Below, one piece after another: positions 13,645 to 21,614 of a stretch of 21,994 nt of DNA. The DNA is from Pseudomonadota bacterium (GTDB taxonomy: Bacteria > Pseudomonadota > Alphaproteobacteria > Rhizobiales > Xanthobacteraceae), in assembly GCA_021823875.1 (NCBI GenBank), contig JAKAMD010000012.1:1-21994 (forward strand), written 5' to 3'. The translations under genes were made by a program, and so were the position numbers. Below the pieces are notes generated by a model, which did not search any database, was not told the DNA's origin, and saw nothing but the letters and a program-made list of their open reading frames with translations. The stretch's first letter is position 1; every line of letters starts with the position of its first letter.

Positions 13645-14811
13645 ATGACCGCAGCCATCGTCGGTTGGGCCCATACGCCATTCGGGAAGCTCACCGGCGA
13701 AACCGTCGAAAGCCTGGTCGTGCGCGTGGCCGGTGAAGCGCTCGCGGACGCCGGTATCGGTCCCAAGGACGTCGACGAGATCGTGCTCGGGCATTTCAAT
13801 GCCGGCTTCTCGGCGCAGGATTTTACCGCCTCGTTGGTGCTGCAGGCCTCGCCCGAACTCCGTTTCAAGCGTGCGACCCGGGTGGAAAACGCCTGCGCTA
13901 CCGGCTCCGCCGCCGTGCAGCAGGGGCTCAAGGCGATCGCCGCGCGGTCGGCGCGCATCGTGCTGGTGGTCGGCGTCGAGCAGATGACCACGACCCCGGC
14001 GCAGGAAATCGGTCGTAATCTGCTGAAAGCCTCTTATGTACGCGAGGAAGCCGACATCGATGGCGGCTTCGCCGGTATTTTCGGCAAGATCGCTGGGCTT
14101 TATTTCCAGAAATGGGGCGACCAGTCCGATGCCCTGGCGATGATCGCCGCCAAAAACCACAAGAACGGCGTCGGCAACCCCTATGCACAAATGCGCAAGG
14201 ACCTCGGCTATGACTTTTGTCGCACGGAAAGCGAGAAGAACCCGTTTGTCGCGGGGCCCTTGAAACGCACCGATTGCTCGCTGGTTTCAGACGGTGCCGC
14301 CGCAGTGATCTTGGCGGATATCGAAACGGCGCTCCGGCTCAACAAGGCGGTCGCCTTCCGCGCCGCCGAGCACGTGCAGGACTTCCTGCCGATGTCGAAG
14401 CGCGACATCCTCAAATTCGAAGGCTGCGCGGTGGCTTGGCAGCGCGCGCTGAGCGAAGCCGGGATCAAGCTCACCGACCTGTCGTTCATCGAGACCCACG
14501 ACTGCTTCACGATCGCCGAATTGATCGAATACGAAGCCATGGGGCTCACCCCGGAAGGCCAGGGCGCCATCGCCATCAAAGAGGGTTGGACCCAGAAGGA
14601 CGGCAAGCTGCCGGTCAATCCTTCCGGCGGTCTGAAGGCCAAGGGCCATCCGATCGGCGCGACCGGGGTATCCATGCACGCCATGACTGCCATGCAGCTC
14701 ATCGGCGTGGCCGGAGATTTGCAAGTTAAGAATGCCCGCCTCGGCGGAATCTTCAATATGGGCGGCACTGCGGTGGCGAACTACATCAGTATTCTGGAGC
14801 GCATCAAATAG
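13645..14811 (+). CDS. Thiolase-family acetyl-CoA acetyltransferase, SCP-x-like
   Basis: A 388-aa thiolase-fold protein. The nucleophilic cysteine is Cys84 in ENACATGSAA, and the second-half catalytic motifs are HDCFT (285-289) and GHPIGATG (334-341). The C-terminal CxG of classical thiolases is replaced by NMGG (371-374), which together with HDCFT places it in the SCP-x/lipid-transfer-protein-like subclass. Likely role is thiolytic cleavage or condensation of a branched, steroid or other unusual acyl-CoA, but the substrate is not decidable. The start ATG at 13645 has a strong GGAGG at 13634-13638; the frame is open upstream into the dac region. It is divergent from dac and stands alone on its strand. 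Confidence 0.92.
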   Translation: MTAAIVGWAHTPFGKLTGETVESLVVRVAGEALADAGIGPKDVDEIVLGHFNAGFSAQDFTASLVLQASPELRFKRATRVENACATGSAAVQQGLKAIAARSARIVLVVGVEQMTTTPAQEIGRNLLKASYVREEADIDGGFAGIFGKIAGLYFQKWGDQSDALAMIAAKNHKNGVGNPYAQMRKDLGYDFCRTESEKNPFVAGPLKRTDCSLVSDGAAAVILADIETALRLNKAVAFRAAEHVQDFLPMSKRDILKFEGCAVAWQRALSEAGIKLTDLSFIETHDCFTIAELIEYEAMGLTPEGQGAIAIKEGWTQKDGKLPVNPSGGLKAKGHPIGATGVSMHAMTAMQLIGVAGDLQVKNARLGGIFNMGGTAVANYISILERIK

Positions 14812-15024
14812 GAATATCGGCTTGGAATTCCTGTTTTCGAGCGAGTGGTGCTGGATTGCCAGGTGAAACCGGGCATTCGGTAAAAAGGTGCCACTTTGTG
14901 GGCCAGTGACGATTTTTCTAGTTTCTTGAAGTTGATCGATGGAGTAGGACATTGTTACTGTTATGAGTTGTAATTTTGAAATTTACAGGCAGGCGGTTTG
15001 TCGGCTTCCATGAAGGGGCGCTAA

Positions 15025-15942
15025 ATGACGAATATCCCCACCGATCTGTTGCGCACTCTGGTCGCCGTAGTTGATCTGCGCAGTTTCACCAAAGCTGCCG
15101 CTTCGCTCGGCCTGACCCAGCCGGCGGTCAGCGCTCAGATCAAACGCCTGCAGTTTCTGCTTGGCGGCGATGTCTTCGATCGCAGTGTTCAAGGCGTCAG
15201 CCTGACCCAGCATGGCGAAATGGTTGTCAGCTATGCGCGCCGTCTTTTGGCGATCAACGATCAAATCGTTCATCTCGGTAACTACGGTCCTCGTCAGGAG
15301 CTGGTTGTCCGTATCGGTACCTGCAGCGATTACATTGCGTCGGTGTTGCCGGGAACGCTGGCGCGGTTCCGCGAGCGCTGGCCGGACGTATGCTTCGTCG
15401 TGCGGACCGATACCTACGATCCGTTGCTGCGCGACCTGCGCAACGGCGCGCTCGACGTCATGATCGGGATTTCAATCAGCCTTCCGACCGACGCGTATCG
15501 AAGCTGGGCGGAGGAAGTGGTGTGGGTGCGCGGTGGAAAGACCCGGATCGACGAGGATCAACCCATCCGTCTCGTCTCCTATGGCGACCCTTGTGCCTAT
15601 CATCGGCTGGCGGTCAACGCGTTGCGAGAGGCTGGGTTGCAGTGGGAAGATGTATTCATCGGGCCGAGCATCACAACGCTCGCCGGCGTGGTCTCGATCG
15701 GCCTCGGCATTATGCCGATCTCACGGCGTATCGCCAGCGAAGTCGGCATGACGATCTGGGAGGATGCGCCGCTGCCGAAGTTGCCCGACGTCTACTGTGG
15801 GGTGCATGTGCGTGAGGGCGGCGCCCGCGCCGCCTATGAACAATTGGCGGACGAAATCACCGTTGCGTTGCAGGCGGCGCCGGTCGGGGCTCCGAAGCTG
15901 GTCGCCGTCAACAAATCGCACAAGGCGAGCCCGGCGGCCTAA
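15025..15942 (+). CDS. LysR-family transcriptional regulator
   Basis: A 305-aa LysR-type regulator. Residues 1-60 hold the winged helix-turn-helix (FTKAAASLGLTQPAVSAQIKR); the substrate-binding domain follows from about residue 90 (ELVVRIGTCSDYIASVLPG). AGGGG lies about 8 nt before the ATG at 15025, and the 213-nt upstream gap is AT-richer than its surroundings, fitting an autoregulated promoter. No divergent gene is attached, which is unusual for the family. The gene on the other side is convergent, 3 nt away, so its targets cannot be guessed from position. The inducer is unknown. Confidence 0.92.
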   Translation: MTNIPTDLLRTLVAVVDLRSFTKAAASLGLTQPAVSAQIKRLQFLLGGDVFDRSVQGVSLTQHGEMVVSYARRLLAINDQIVHLGNYGPRQELVVRIGTCSDYIASVLPGTLARFRERWPDVCFVVRTDTYDPLLRDLRNGALDVMIGISISLPTDAYRSWAEEVVWVRGGKTRIDEDQPIRLVSYGDPCAYHRLAVNALREAGLQWEDVFIGPSITTLAGVVSIGLGIMPISRRIASEVGMTIWEDAPLPKLPDVYCGVHVREGGARAAYEQLADEITVALQAAPVGAPKLVAVNKSHKASPAA

Positions 15943-15945
15943 ACG

Positions 15946-16983
15946 TCAATTTTCGCGAATTTTGCGATCCGCGGCCGGCGGCAGGAAGGCATCATCGAAA
16001 ATGTCGTCGAGCTTCGGCTTGGCCGCGGTGAATTTGTAGGCCAGCGCGAGTTGATCGATCGCGCGCGCAAAGCGGCCGCGGTCGATACCGCCATATCCGT
16101 TCGCCCTGACCTCGGGCGTCACGATATCGTCGTGAATCACCATCTGCAGCCGCTTCAGCTCTAGGTCCTTCTTGAGCGCGTCGTTTTGCTTGAGCACCAC
16201 GCTGACCGCGGCGGCCGGTGATGCGACAGTTTGCTTCAGGCCCTTGAGAAAGGCGCGCAGAAAACCGCGCACAGCCTGCGGATGCGCGTCGGCGAAGCGC
16301 GTGTTGACGATGATGGCATTGCCGTAGAGATCGACGCCGTAATCGGCCATCAGCATCACGACAATATCATCGAGCGGCACGCCCTTGTCGTCGAGATTGA
16401 TGAAAGATGAGAACGCTATGCCGGTGATGGCGTCGACCTGGCCGGCAGCCAGCATCGGCTCGCGCAGCGGCGGGCCGATGTTCTCGACCGTGACCTTGGC
16501 GGGATCGATGCCGTTGACCTTGGCGAAGATCGGCCACTGCGCATAGGCGAGATCGTCCGCCGGCGCGCCCAGTTTCTTGCCCTCCAGGTCCTTAGGCGTG
16601 GCGATGCGGCGGCTCTTGCGGGCGATCACCGCATAGGCCGGCCGGTTGTAGACCATGAATACGGCCTTGACCGGCGCCTCGGGATTGGCGTCGCGGTACT
16701 TGATCAGCAGATTGAGGTCGGCAAAGCCCATCTCGTGGCTGCCGGATGCCACCCGCTTGATCGCTTCGAGCGAACTGGCGGCCGGGTCGACGGCGACATT
16801 CAGGTCTTCCGCCTTGTAGTAGCCCCGGTCGAGCGGCAGCAGGAACAGCGCCGCCGGCCCCTCGATGGCGCGGTCGAGCGTGAAGCGGATGGCGGTTTGT
16901 TCCGCCCTGGCGCCGGTGGCCAGCAGGGCGGCAAGCGCAACCGCCGCCCAGGCCAGTCGGCCCGCGCGCCGAGCGCTCGTCAT
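15946..16983 (-). CDS. ABC transporter substrate-binding protein, NMT1/SsuA/TauA type
   Basis: A periplasmic binding protein of 345 aa with an N-terminal signal (MTSARRAGRLAW followed by a hydrophobic stretch, ending TGARA-E). The FTLDRAIEGPAALFLLPLDRGYYKAEDL segment and the following layout are typical of the NMT1/THI5-like and sulfonate/taurine/nitrate binding family. Candidate ligands include sulfonates, pyrimidine precursors and aromatic acids; none can be chosen. The ATG at 16983 was preferred to an ATG at 17013 and a TTG at 17031 because it puts the positive charges at the start of the signal. No permease or ATPase gene is adjacent, so it is an orphan. It is divergent from putA. Confidence 0.88.
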   Translation of the reverse strand: MTSARRAGRLAWAAVALAALLATGARAEQTAIRFTLDRAIEGPAALFLLPLDRGYYKAEDLNVAVDPAASSLEAIKRVASGSHEMGFADLNLLIKYRDANPEAPVKAVFMVYNRPAYAVIARKSRRIATPKDLEGKKLGAPADDLAYAQWPIFAKVNGIDPAKVTVENIGPPLREPMLAAGQVDAITGIAFSSFINLDDKGVPLDDIVVMLMADYGVDLYGNAIIVNTRFADAHPQAVRGFLRAFLKGLKQTVASPAAAVSVVLKQNDALKKDLELKRLQMVIHDDIVTPEVRANGYGGIDRGRFARAIDQLALAYKFTAAKPKLDDIFDDAFLPPAADRKIREN

Positions 16984-17151
16984 TCTGATTTTTTCCGCAT
17001 CCCGTGTTGGCATCGTTCCGACAGTCGCCAATCCTTTAGGGCCGGTTCAGCAATAACCATGCTCTCACAAAGAGCAAGCCAAACGGCGCCGAATGCCGAG
17101 CGTCTTTGCACACATAGCTAACATTGCGGGTGTGGCGTATCGGCGCGTTAA

Positions 17152-17171
17152 GATTCTCGCCGGTGAGAATC
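17152..17171. promoter_or_regulatory. 20-bp inverted repeat upstream of putA (candidate operator)
   Basis: GATTCTC (17152-17158) and GAGAATC (17165-17171) are exact complements around GCCGGT, a near-perfect 20-bp palindrome ending 39 nt before the putA ATG. Each arm carries a GANTC site. It could be an operator for a proline-responsive regulator such as PutR, or an mRNA hairpin. The known regulator of putA in this group is Lrp-like, but this sequence does not clearly match the Lrp consensus. Confidence 0.4.
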
Positions 17172-17210
17172 GGGCAACTTGCGATATCCTGACCGCCAGA
17201 GCGTGAAGCC

Positions 17211-18527
17211 ATGGCTGTGGCAAGACCGGAAATGGCGGCCTCCGACATTCCATCCTTTCGCGCGCCCTACGCGCCGGCGGATGAGACCATCGCTGCGCGC
17301 CTGCTCGATACCGCCGCCCACGATGGCGCGGCCGAGGCGCGCATCGACGAGCGCGCCAGTCGGCTGGTCGCGGCGATCCGCGCTCATGCCGGCGGCCTCG
17401 GCGGCGTAGAGGACTTCCTGCACGCCTATGCGCTCTCCACCAAGGAGGGGCTGGCCCTGATGGTGCTGGCCGAGGCCTTGCTCAGGGTGCCCGACGCTAT
17501 CACCGCCGATGCCCTGATCGAGGACAAGCTCAGGAGCGGCGATTGGACGCACCACGACACCCGCTCGACCGCGTTTCTGGTGTCGGCCTCGGCCTGGACG
17601 CTCGGCATCACGGCGCGCATCATCCATCCGGGCGAGACGCCGGAGGGCATCGTCGAGGGGCTGGTCAAGCGACTCGGCCTGCCGGCGGTGCGCACCGCCA
17701 CCCGCCAGGCCATGCGGCTCCTTGGCTCACATTTCGTGCTCGGCCGGACCATCGGCGAGGCGTTGGCGCGCGCCGGCGCCCACCGCGAATTCCTCTATTC
17801 CTTCGACATGCTGGGGGAAGGCGCCCGCACCGCCGCCGATGCCGAGCGCTATTTCGAGTCTTATGCGCAGGCTATCACGGCGATCGGCAAATGCGCAGGT
17901 GACACGGCGCTGCCGCGCCGGCCCGGCATTTCGGTCAAGCTGTCGGCGCTGCATCCGCGCTACGAGCCGCTCGCGCGCGAGCGCGTGCTGAAAGAGGTGA
18001 CCCCGCGCGTGCTGGAGCTGGCGCGGCTCGCCAAACGGCATGCGCTCAATTTCACCGTCGATGCCGAAGAAGCCGACCGCTTGGAATTGTCGCTCGACGT
18101 GTTCGCGGCGGTGTTGCGCGATTCATCGCTGGCCGGCTGGGACGGCTTTGGGCTGGCGGTGCAGGCCTATCAGAAGCGCAGCAGCGCCCTGATCGACTGG
18201 ATCGCGCAGGCGGCACAAGCGCTCGATCGCCGCCTAATGGTACGGCTGGTCAAAGGCGCCTATTGGGACACCGAGATTAAGCGCGCGCAGGAGCGCGGGC
18301 TCGCCGACTATCCGGTGTTCACGCGCAAGGCGATGACCGATCTCTGCTTCCTCGATTGCGCGCGCAAGCTGCTGGCCGCACGGCCACGGCTCTATCCGCA
18401 ATTCGCCACCCACAACGCGCTCACGGTGGCGAGCGTGATCGAGGATGCCGGCGGCACCGAAGGCTACGAGTTCCAGCGGCTGCACGGCATGGGTGAGGCG
18501 CTCTACGAGACGCTGCTCGGCGAATGA
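17211..18527 (+). CDS. putA: N-terminal PutA fragment (most of the proline dehydrogenase domain)
   Basis: This 438-aa fragment would be made if the TGA at 18525 acts as a stop. It contains the arm and most of the FAD-dependent beta-alpha barrel: SVKLSALHPRY with the active-site Lys, FTVDAEEADRLELSLDVF with the Asp, LAVQAYQKR with the Tyr, RLVKGAYWDTEIKRAQ and YPQFATHNALTV. It lacks the last barrel helix with the Arg-Arg pair that holds the proline carboxylate, so proline dehydrogenase activity would be expected to be lost or severely reduced. The ATG at 17211 starts the family-like sequence; no strong Shine-Dalgarno site is visible, and an in-frame ATG at 17232 is an alternative. Confidence 0.6.
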   Translation: MAVARPEMAASDIPSFRAPYAPADETIAARLLDTAAHDGAAEARIDERASRLVAAIRAHAGGLGGVEDFLHAYALSTKEGLALMVLAEALLRVPDAITADALIEDKLRSGDWTHHDTRSTAFLVSASAWTLGITARIIHPGETPEGIVEGLVKRLGLPAVRTATRQAMRLLGSHFVLGRTIGEALARAGAHREFLYSFDMLGEGARTAADAERYFESYAQAITAIGKCAGDTALPRRPGISVKLSALHPRYEPLARERVLKEVTPRVLELARLAKRHALNFTVDAEEADRLELSLDVFAAVLRDSSLAGWDGFGLAVQAYQKRSSALIDWIAQAAQALDRRLMVRLVKGAYWDTEIKRAQERGLADYPVFTRKAMTDLCFLDCARKLLAARPRLYPQFATHNALTVASVIEDAGGTEGYEFQRLHGMGEALYETLLGE

Positions 18528-18590
18528 CCGGCGCTCACCTGCCGTGTCTATGCGCCAGTCGGCGGCTATGCCGATCTGCTGGCCTATCTC

Positions 18591-20315
18591 GTGCGCCGCC
18601 TGTTGGAGAACGGCGCCAATTCATCGTTCGTGTCGGTAGCAGCCGACCCTGCCGTGCCGATCGCCGTTATTCTGAAGCGCCCGCAAGACTGGATCGGTAA
18701 GCCGGAGCGCGCGCGCCATGCGCACATCCCGCTGCCACGGGATCTATTTGCGCCCGAATGGAAGAATTCGTCCGGCGTCGAATTCGGTGACGGTGAGGCG
18801 ATCGACGCCTTATTAGCCGAGATCAAAGCCGCTGCGCGCCTTGGCGAAGCGGTGCCGCTGATCGACGGCGTCGCCGTCAAAGGCCGTCAGCGCGACGTGC
18901 TGTCGCCGATCGATGGCAGCGTGATCGGTACGGTGCAGGAAGGTGATGCGGCGATTGTCGCGGCGGCGATGGGCGCGGCGCAAGCCGGCTTTGCGGGCTG
19001 GAACGCGCGGCCCGTAGTCGAGCGCGCCGCCGCGCTTGAACGAGCCGGCGATCTTATTGAGCAAAACCGCGCCCGGCTGATCGCATTGTTGCAGAACGAG
19101 GGCGGTAAGACGCTCGACGATTGCGTCTCGGAAGTGCGCGAGGCCGCCGATATGTGCCGATACTACGCCGCTGAGGCCCGCCGTGCGTTGGTGCCGCGGG
19201 CATTGTCGGGTCCGACCGGCGAGAGCAACGAATTGCGCTACCGTGGCCGCGGGGTTTTCGTCTGCATCAGCCCGTGGAACTTCCCGCTCGCCATTTTCAC
19301 CGGCCAGATCGCGGGCGCGCTGGCTGCCGGCAACAGCGTCGTCGCCAAGCCGGCCGAGCAGACGCCGCTCGTTGCCGCGCAAGCGGTGAAGCTCTTGCAT
19401 GAGGCCGGCGTGCCGCCGACCGCGCTGCATCTGGTGCCGGGCGACGGCCAGGTCGGTGCCATGCTTGCGGCGGAGCGCACGGTCGCCGGCATCGCCTTCA
19501 CCGGCTCGATCGAGGTCGCGTGTCTCATCAACCGTGCGCTTGCCGGCAAGGACGGACCGATTTCGCCCCTGATTGCCGAGACCGGCGGGGTCAACGCCAT
19601 GATCGTCGATACCACCGCATTGCCGGAACAGGTGAGCGATGACGTGATCGCGTCGGCCTTCCGCTCCGCCGGCCAGCGCTGTTCGGCGCTGCGTTTGTTA
19701 TGCGTGCAGGACGACATTGCCGAGCGCGTGCTCACCATGGTGGAGGGCGCGGCGCGTGAACTGAGCGTTGGCGATCCGCGCGATCCGGCAACCCATGTCG
19801 GGCCGGTGATTGATGCCGAAGCTAAGGGCAAGCTCGCGCGCTGGATCGCCGATATGCATGGTGACGTGCGCTTCCGCTGGGACGAGGAACGCCCGTTGCC
19901 CGCGCAGGGCACCTATGTGACGCCGACCATCATCGCGCTCGATAGCGCGCGCGAACTGAAGCAGGAAGTGTTCGGTCCGGTGCTGCATGTGGTGCGCTGG
20001 CGGGCTGGCGAACTCGATGCGTTGCTCGACGACATCGCCGCCAGCGGCACCGCGCTGACCCTCGGCATTCATTCACGCATCGACGCGACGGTCGAATACA
20101 TCGCGGCGCGGCTCCCGCATGGCAACATCTACGTCAACCGCAACATGATCGGCGCGGTGGTGGGCTCGCAGCCTTTCGGCGGCAGCGGACTGTCCGGCAC
20201 CGGCCCAAAGGCGGGCGGCCCGCATTATCTGCAGCGCTTCGCGCTGGAACAGGTGGTGACGATCAACACGGCGGCTGCCGGCGGCAATGCTGTGCTGCTG
20301 AGCGAGGAGGAGTAG
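18591..20315 (+). CDS. putA: C-terminal PutA fragment (P5C dehydrogenase domain)
   Basis: The frame after the TGA continues as PutA. Codons 440-460 before this point are also PutA sequence (CRVYAPVGG), so the GTG at 18591 is only the first start-like codon, with no Shine-Dalgarno site. Aldehyde dehydrogenase features are intact: ISPWNFPLAIFTGQIAGALA, the NAD-binding FTGS, the general-base Glu in LIAETGG (E790 in full-frame numbering) and the nucleophile in SAGQRCSAL (C824). An independently initiated product could in principle retain P5C dehydrogenase activity. Alignment to the family is otherwise uninterrupted up to the C-terminal end. Confidence 0.6.
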   Translation: MRRLLENGANSSFVSVAADPAVPIAVILKRPQDWIGKPERARHAHIPLPRDLFAPEWKNSSGVEFGDGEAIDALLAEIKAAARLGEAVPLIDGVAVKGRQRDVLSPIDGSVIGTVQEGDAAIVAAAMGAAQAGFAGWNARPVVERAAALERAGDLIEQNRARLIALLQNEGGKTLDDCVSEVREAADMCRYYAAEARRALVPRALSGPTGESNELRYRGRGVFVCISPWNFPLAIFTGQIAGALAAGNSVVAKPAEQTPLVAAQAVKLLHEAGVPPTALHLVPGDGQVGAMLAAERTVAGIAFTGSIEVACLINRALAGKDGPISPLIAETGGVNAMIVDTTALPEQVSDDVIASAFRSAGQRCSALRLLCVQDDIAERVLTMVEGAARELSVGDPRDPATHVGPVIDAEAKGKLARWIADMHGDVRFRWDEERPLPAQGTYVTPTIIALDSARELKQEVFGPVLHVVRWRAGELDALLDDIAASGTALTLGIHSRIDATVEYIAARLPHGNIYVNRNMIGAVVGSQPFGGSGLSGTGPKAGGPHYLQRFALEQVVTINTAAAGGNAVLLSEEE

Positions 20316-20317
20316 CG

Positions 20318-20422
20318 GTGCAGCAATCTGGCGCGTCACCGCAGTCCCTTATGGGGCCTGCCTCGCTGCCGTCCGTAACCGCCTACCGCCGCCGCCAGAG
20401 AGGACGCGCGCTTCCAGATTAA
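20318..20422 (+). CDS. Candidate 34-aa ORF downstream of putA
   Basis: A GTG at 20318-20320 has GAGGAGG (20304-20310) 7 nt upstream and opens a 34-codon frame ending at TAA 20420-20422. The product begins MQQSGASPQSLMG and has an arginine-rich end (YRRRQRGRALPD). The Shine-Dalgarno-like stretch also encodes the final Glu-Glu residues of PutA, so it may be coincidental. Unrecognised; treat as weak. Confidence 0.2.
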   Translation: MQQSGASPQSLMGPASLPSVTAYRRRQRGRALPD

Positions 20423-20431
20423 TCACGCGTC

Positions 20432-20453
20432 ACGGTATTAACCGTATTGACCG
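20432..20453. promoter_or_regulatory. Short palindrome and direct repeat upstream of hisE-like gene
   Basis: ACGGT-ATTA-ACCGT (20432-20445) is an inverted repeat, and GTATTAACCG and GTATTGACCG (20435-20444 and 20444-20453) match at 9 of 10 positions in tandem. The cluster lies 24 nt before the ATG at 20477. It could be an operator or part of a promoter, but no convincing -35/-10 pair with normal spacing was found. Confidence 0.3.
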
Positions 20454-20476
20454 GTAGATCGGGTATTCTCCGCCCC

Positions 20477-20857
20477 ATGACTGATTCGATTACCCGCCTT
20501 TATGACGCCGTGATGGCCGCCCGGGACACCGACCCGGCGAAATCGCGCACGGCCCGGCTCATGCGCGCCGGACGTGCCAAGCTGGCCAAGAAGGTTGCCG
20601 AGGAAGCGGTCGAGGTGGTTATCGACGCCATGCATGGCCAGCCCGAGGCGGTTGTCCAGGAAAGCGCCGATCTCATCTATAATTTGGTGGTGCTTTGGGC
20701 CCAGATCGGACTCCGCCCGGAGGATATCTGGGCCGAAATGCGGCGGCGCGAATTAATGTTCGGAATTGCCGAAAAAGTGCCTAAGGATATGGTACAGGCA
20801 CCCGCGCGGCGGCGGGTGGTGACGCTCGAACCCGGGCGCGCGCGCAAACGCCGCTAA
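20477..20857 (+). CDS. hisE: Phosphoribosyl-ATP pyrophosphatase-like (HisE/MazG superfamily) protein
   Basis: A 126-aa all-helical NTP pyrophosphohydrolase. The metal-binding motifs are KKVAEEAVEVVID (EExxE type) and ESADLIYNLVVLW, and the helix EMRRRELMFGIAEK is HisE-like; HisE performs the second step of histidine synthesis, hydrolysing phosphoribosyl-ATP to phosphoribosyl-AMP. No other his gene is nearby, and the sequence is more divergent than I expect for the his-operon copy in this order, so it may be a paralogue with another substrate. A basic tail (RRRVVTLEPGRARKRR) follows the domain. The ATG at 20477 was preferred to an upstream start at 20447 because the family begins there. Confidence 0.78.
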   Translation: MTDSITRLYDAVMAARDTDPAKSRTARLMRAGRAKLAKKVAEEAVEVVIDAMHGQPEAVVQESADLIYNLVVLWAQIGLRPEDIWAEMRRRELMFGIAEKVPKDMVQAPARRRVVTLEPGRARKRR

Positions 20858-20887
20858 TTCCGGATATTTCCAGTCGAGAGTTTGCTG

Positions 20888-21499
20888 ATGACGGTTCAGG
20901 CTGCCGAGCCGCGTTCCTTGCTTCGCCGGCTTTATGATTGGTGCATCGACGCCGCCCACAAGCCTCATGCCCTGTGGACCATGAGCGCGGTCGCCTTTGC
21001 CGAAAGTTCGTTCTTTCCGGTGCCGCCGGACGTGATGCTGGTTCCGATGTCGCTGGCGCGGCCGGAGCGCGCCTACCTCATGGCGATCTGGTGCACGGTG
21101 GCCTCGGTGGCCGGCGGCGTGCTCGGCTATGCCATCGGCGCGCTGCTCTATGACTCGGTCGGCGCCTGGCTGATCCACCTTTACGGCTATGGCGACAAGG
21201 TCGAGGCTTTCCGCGCGGCCTATGCGCGATGGGGCGCCTGGATCATCCTGCTCAAGGGGCTGACGCCGATCCCCTACAAGATCGTGACGATCACTTCGGG
21301 ATTTGCCGGCTACAACTTCGCTCTCTTCGTCCTGTTCTCGGTCATCACGCGTGGTACGCGCTTCTTCGTGCTCGCGTTCCTGCTCCACCGTTATGGCGAG
21401 CAGGCCCGCCACATCATCGAGCGGCAGCTCGGCTTGTGGACCCTGCTGTTCGCCGTGGTGCTGATTGGCGGGATAATCGCGGCGCTTTACTTGATCTGA
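20888..21499 (+). CDS. YqaA/DedA-family (VTT domain) membrane protein
   Basis: A 203-aa inner-membrane protein with about four to five hydrophobic segments. Two family signatures are clear: ESSFFPVPPDVMLVPMSLA near residues 40-58, and the re-entrant loop LKGLTPIPYKIVTITSGFAGYNF in the second half. DedA-type proteins are linked to lipid-carrier recycling and membrane homeostasis; the YqaA subgroup is less understood. The start was placed at the ATG at 20888, as the TTG and CTG codons just before it are poorer. GAGAG lies about 10 nt upstream. It begins 30 nt after the HisE-like stop on the same strand, so cotranscription is likely. Confidence 0.9.
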   Translation: MTVQAAEPRSLLRRLYDWCIDAAHKPHALWTMSAVAFAESSFFPVPPDVMLVPMSLARPERAYLMAIWCTVASVAGGVLGYAIGALLYDSVGAWLIHLYGYGDKVEAFRAAYARWGAWIILLKGLTPIPYKIVTITSGFAGYNFALFVLFSVITRGTRFFVLAFLLHRYGEQARHIIERQLGLWTLLFAVVLIGGIIAALYLI

Positions 21500-21614
21500 G
21501 CGAATCGGCTTTCCTCATTTTTGCCATCGGCCAGCCGTAGTGGAGGCTGTTGGCGCAGATGCCGTGTAGGCCATTTGCTATTGGGCGGCCGACCTGATGT
21601 CGGTTTCACCGGCC

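Larger units (their letters stand above)
17211..20315 (+). pseudogene. putA: putA, bifunctional proline dehydrogenase/P5C dehydrogenase, interrupted by in-frame TGA
   Basis: PutA oxidises proline to P5C with FAD, then P5C to glutamate with NAD. The frame runs unbroken from 17211 to 20315 (1034 codons plus stop, close to the size of type A PutA, which lacks the DNA-binding domain) except for one TGA at codon 439 (18525-18527). Both sides align to PutA without a gap: HGMGEALYETLLGE, stop, then PALTCRVYAPVGG. CGA to TGA is one transition away. The stop falls just before barrel helix 8, which in E. coli PutA carries Tyr540, Tyr552, Arg555 and Arg556; here Tyr447, Tyr459, Arg462 and Arg463, all after the stop. 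It could be a mutation, a sequencing error or read-through. Confidence 0.85.

Noticed and set aside
18525..18527. TGA in putA as a selenocysteine codon
   Set aside because: The residue lies in a variable linker, PutA is not a selenoprotein family, and I see no obvious SECIS-like hairpin directly downstream.
17211..20315. putA as a natural split into separate proline and P5C dehydrogenases
   Set aside because: The proline-binding Tyr/Arg-Arg helix lies after the stop, and no Shine-Dalgarno site precedes the downstream start-like codons.
17211..20315. Frameshift in putA
   Set aside because: Both halves are in the same frame, so a substitution and not an indel explains the break.
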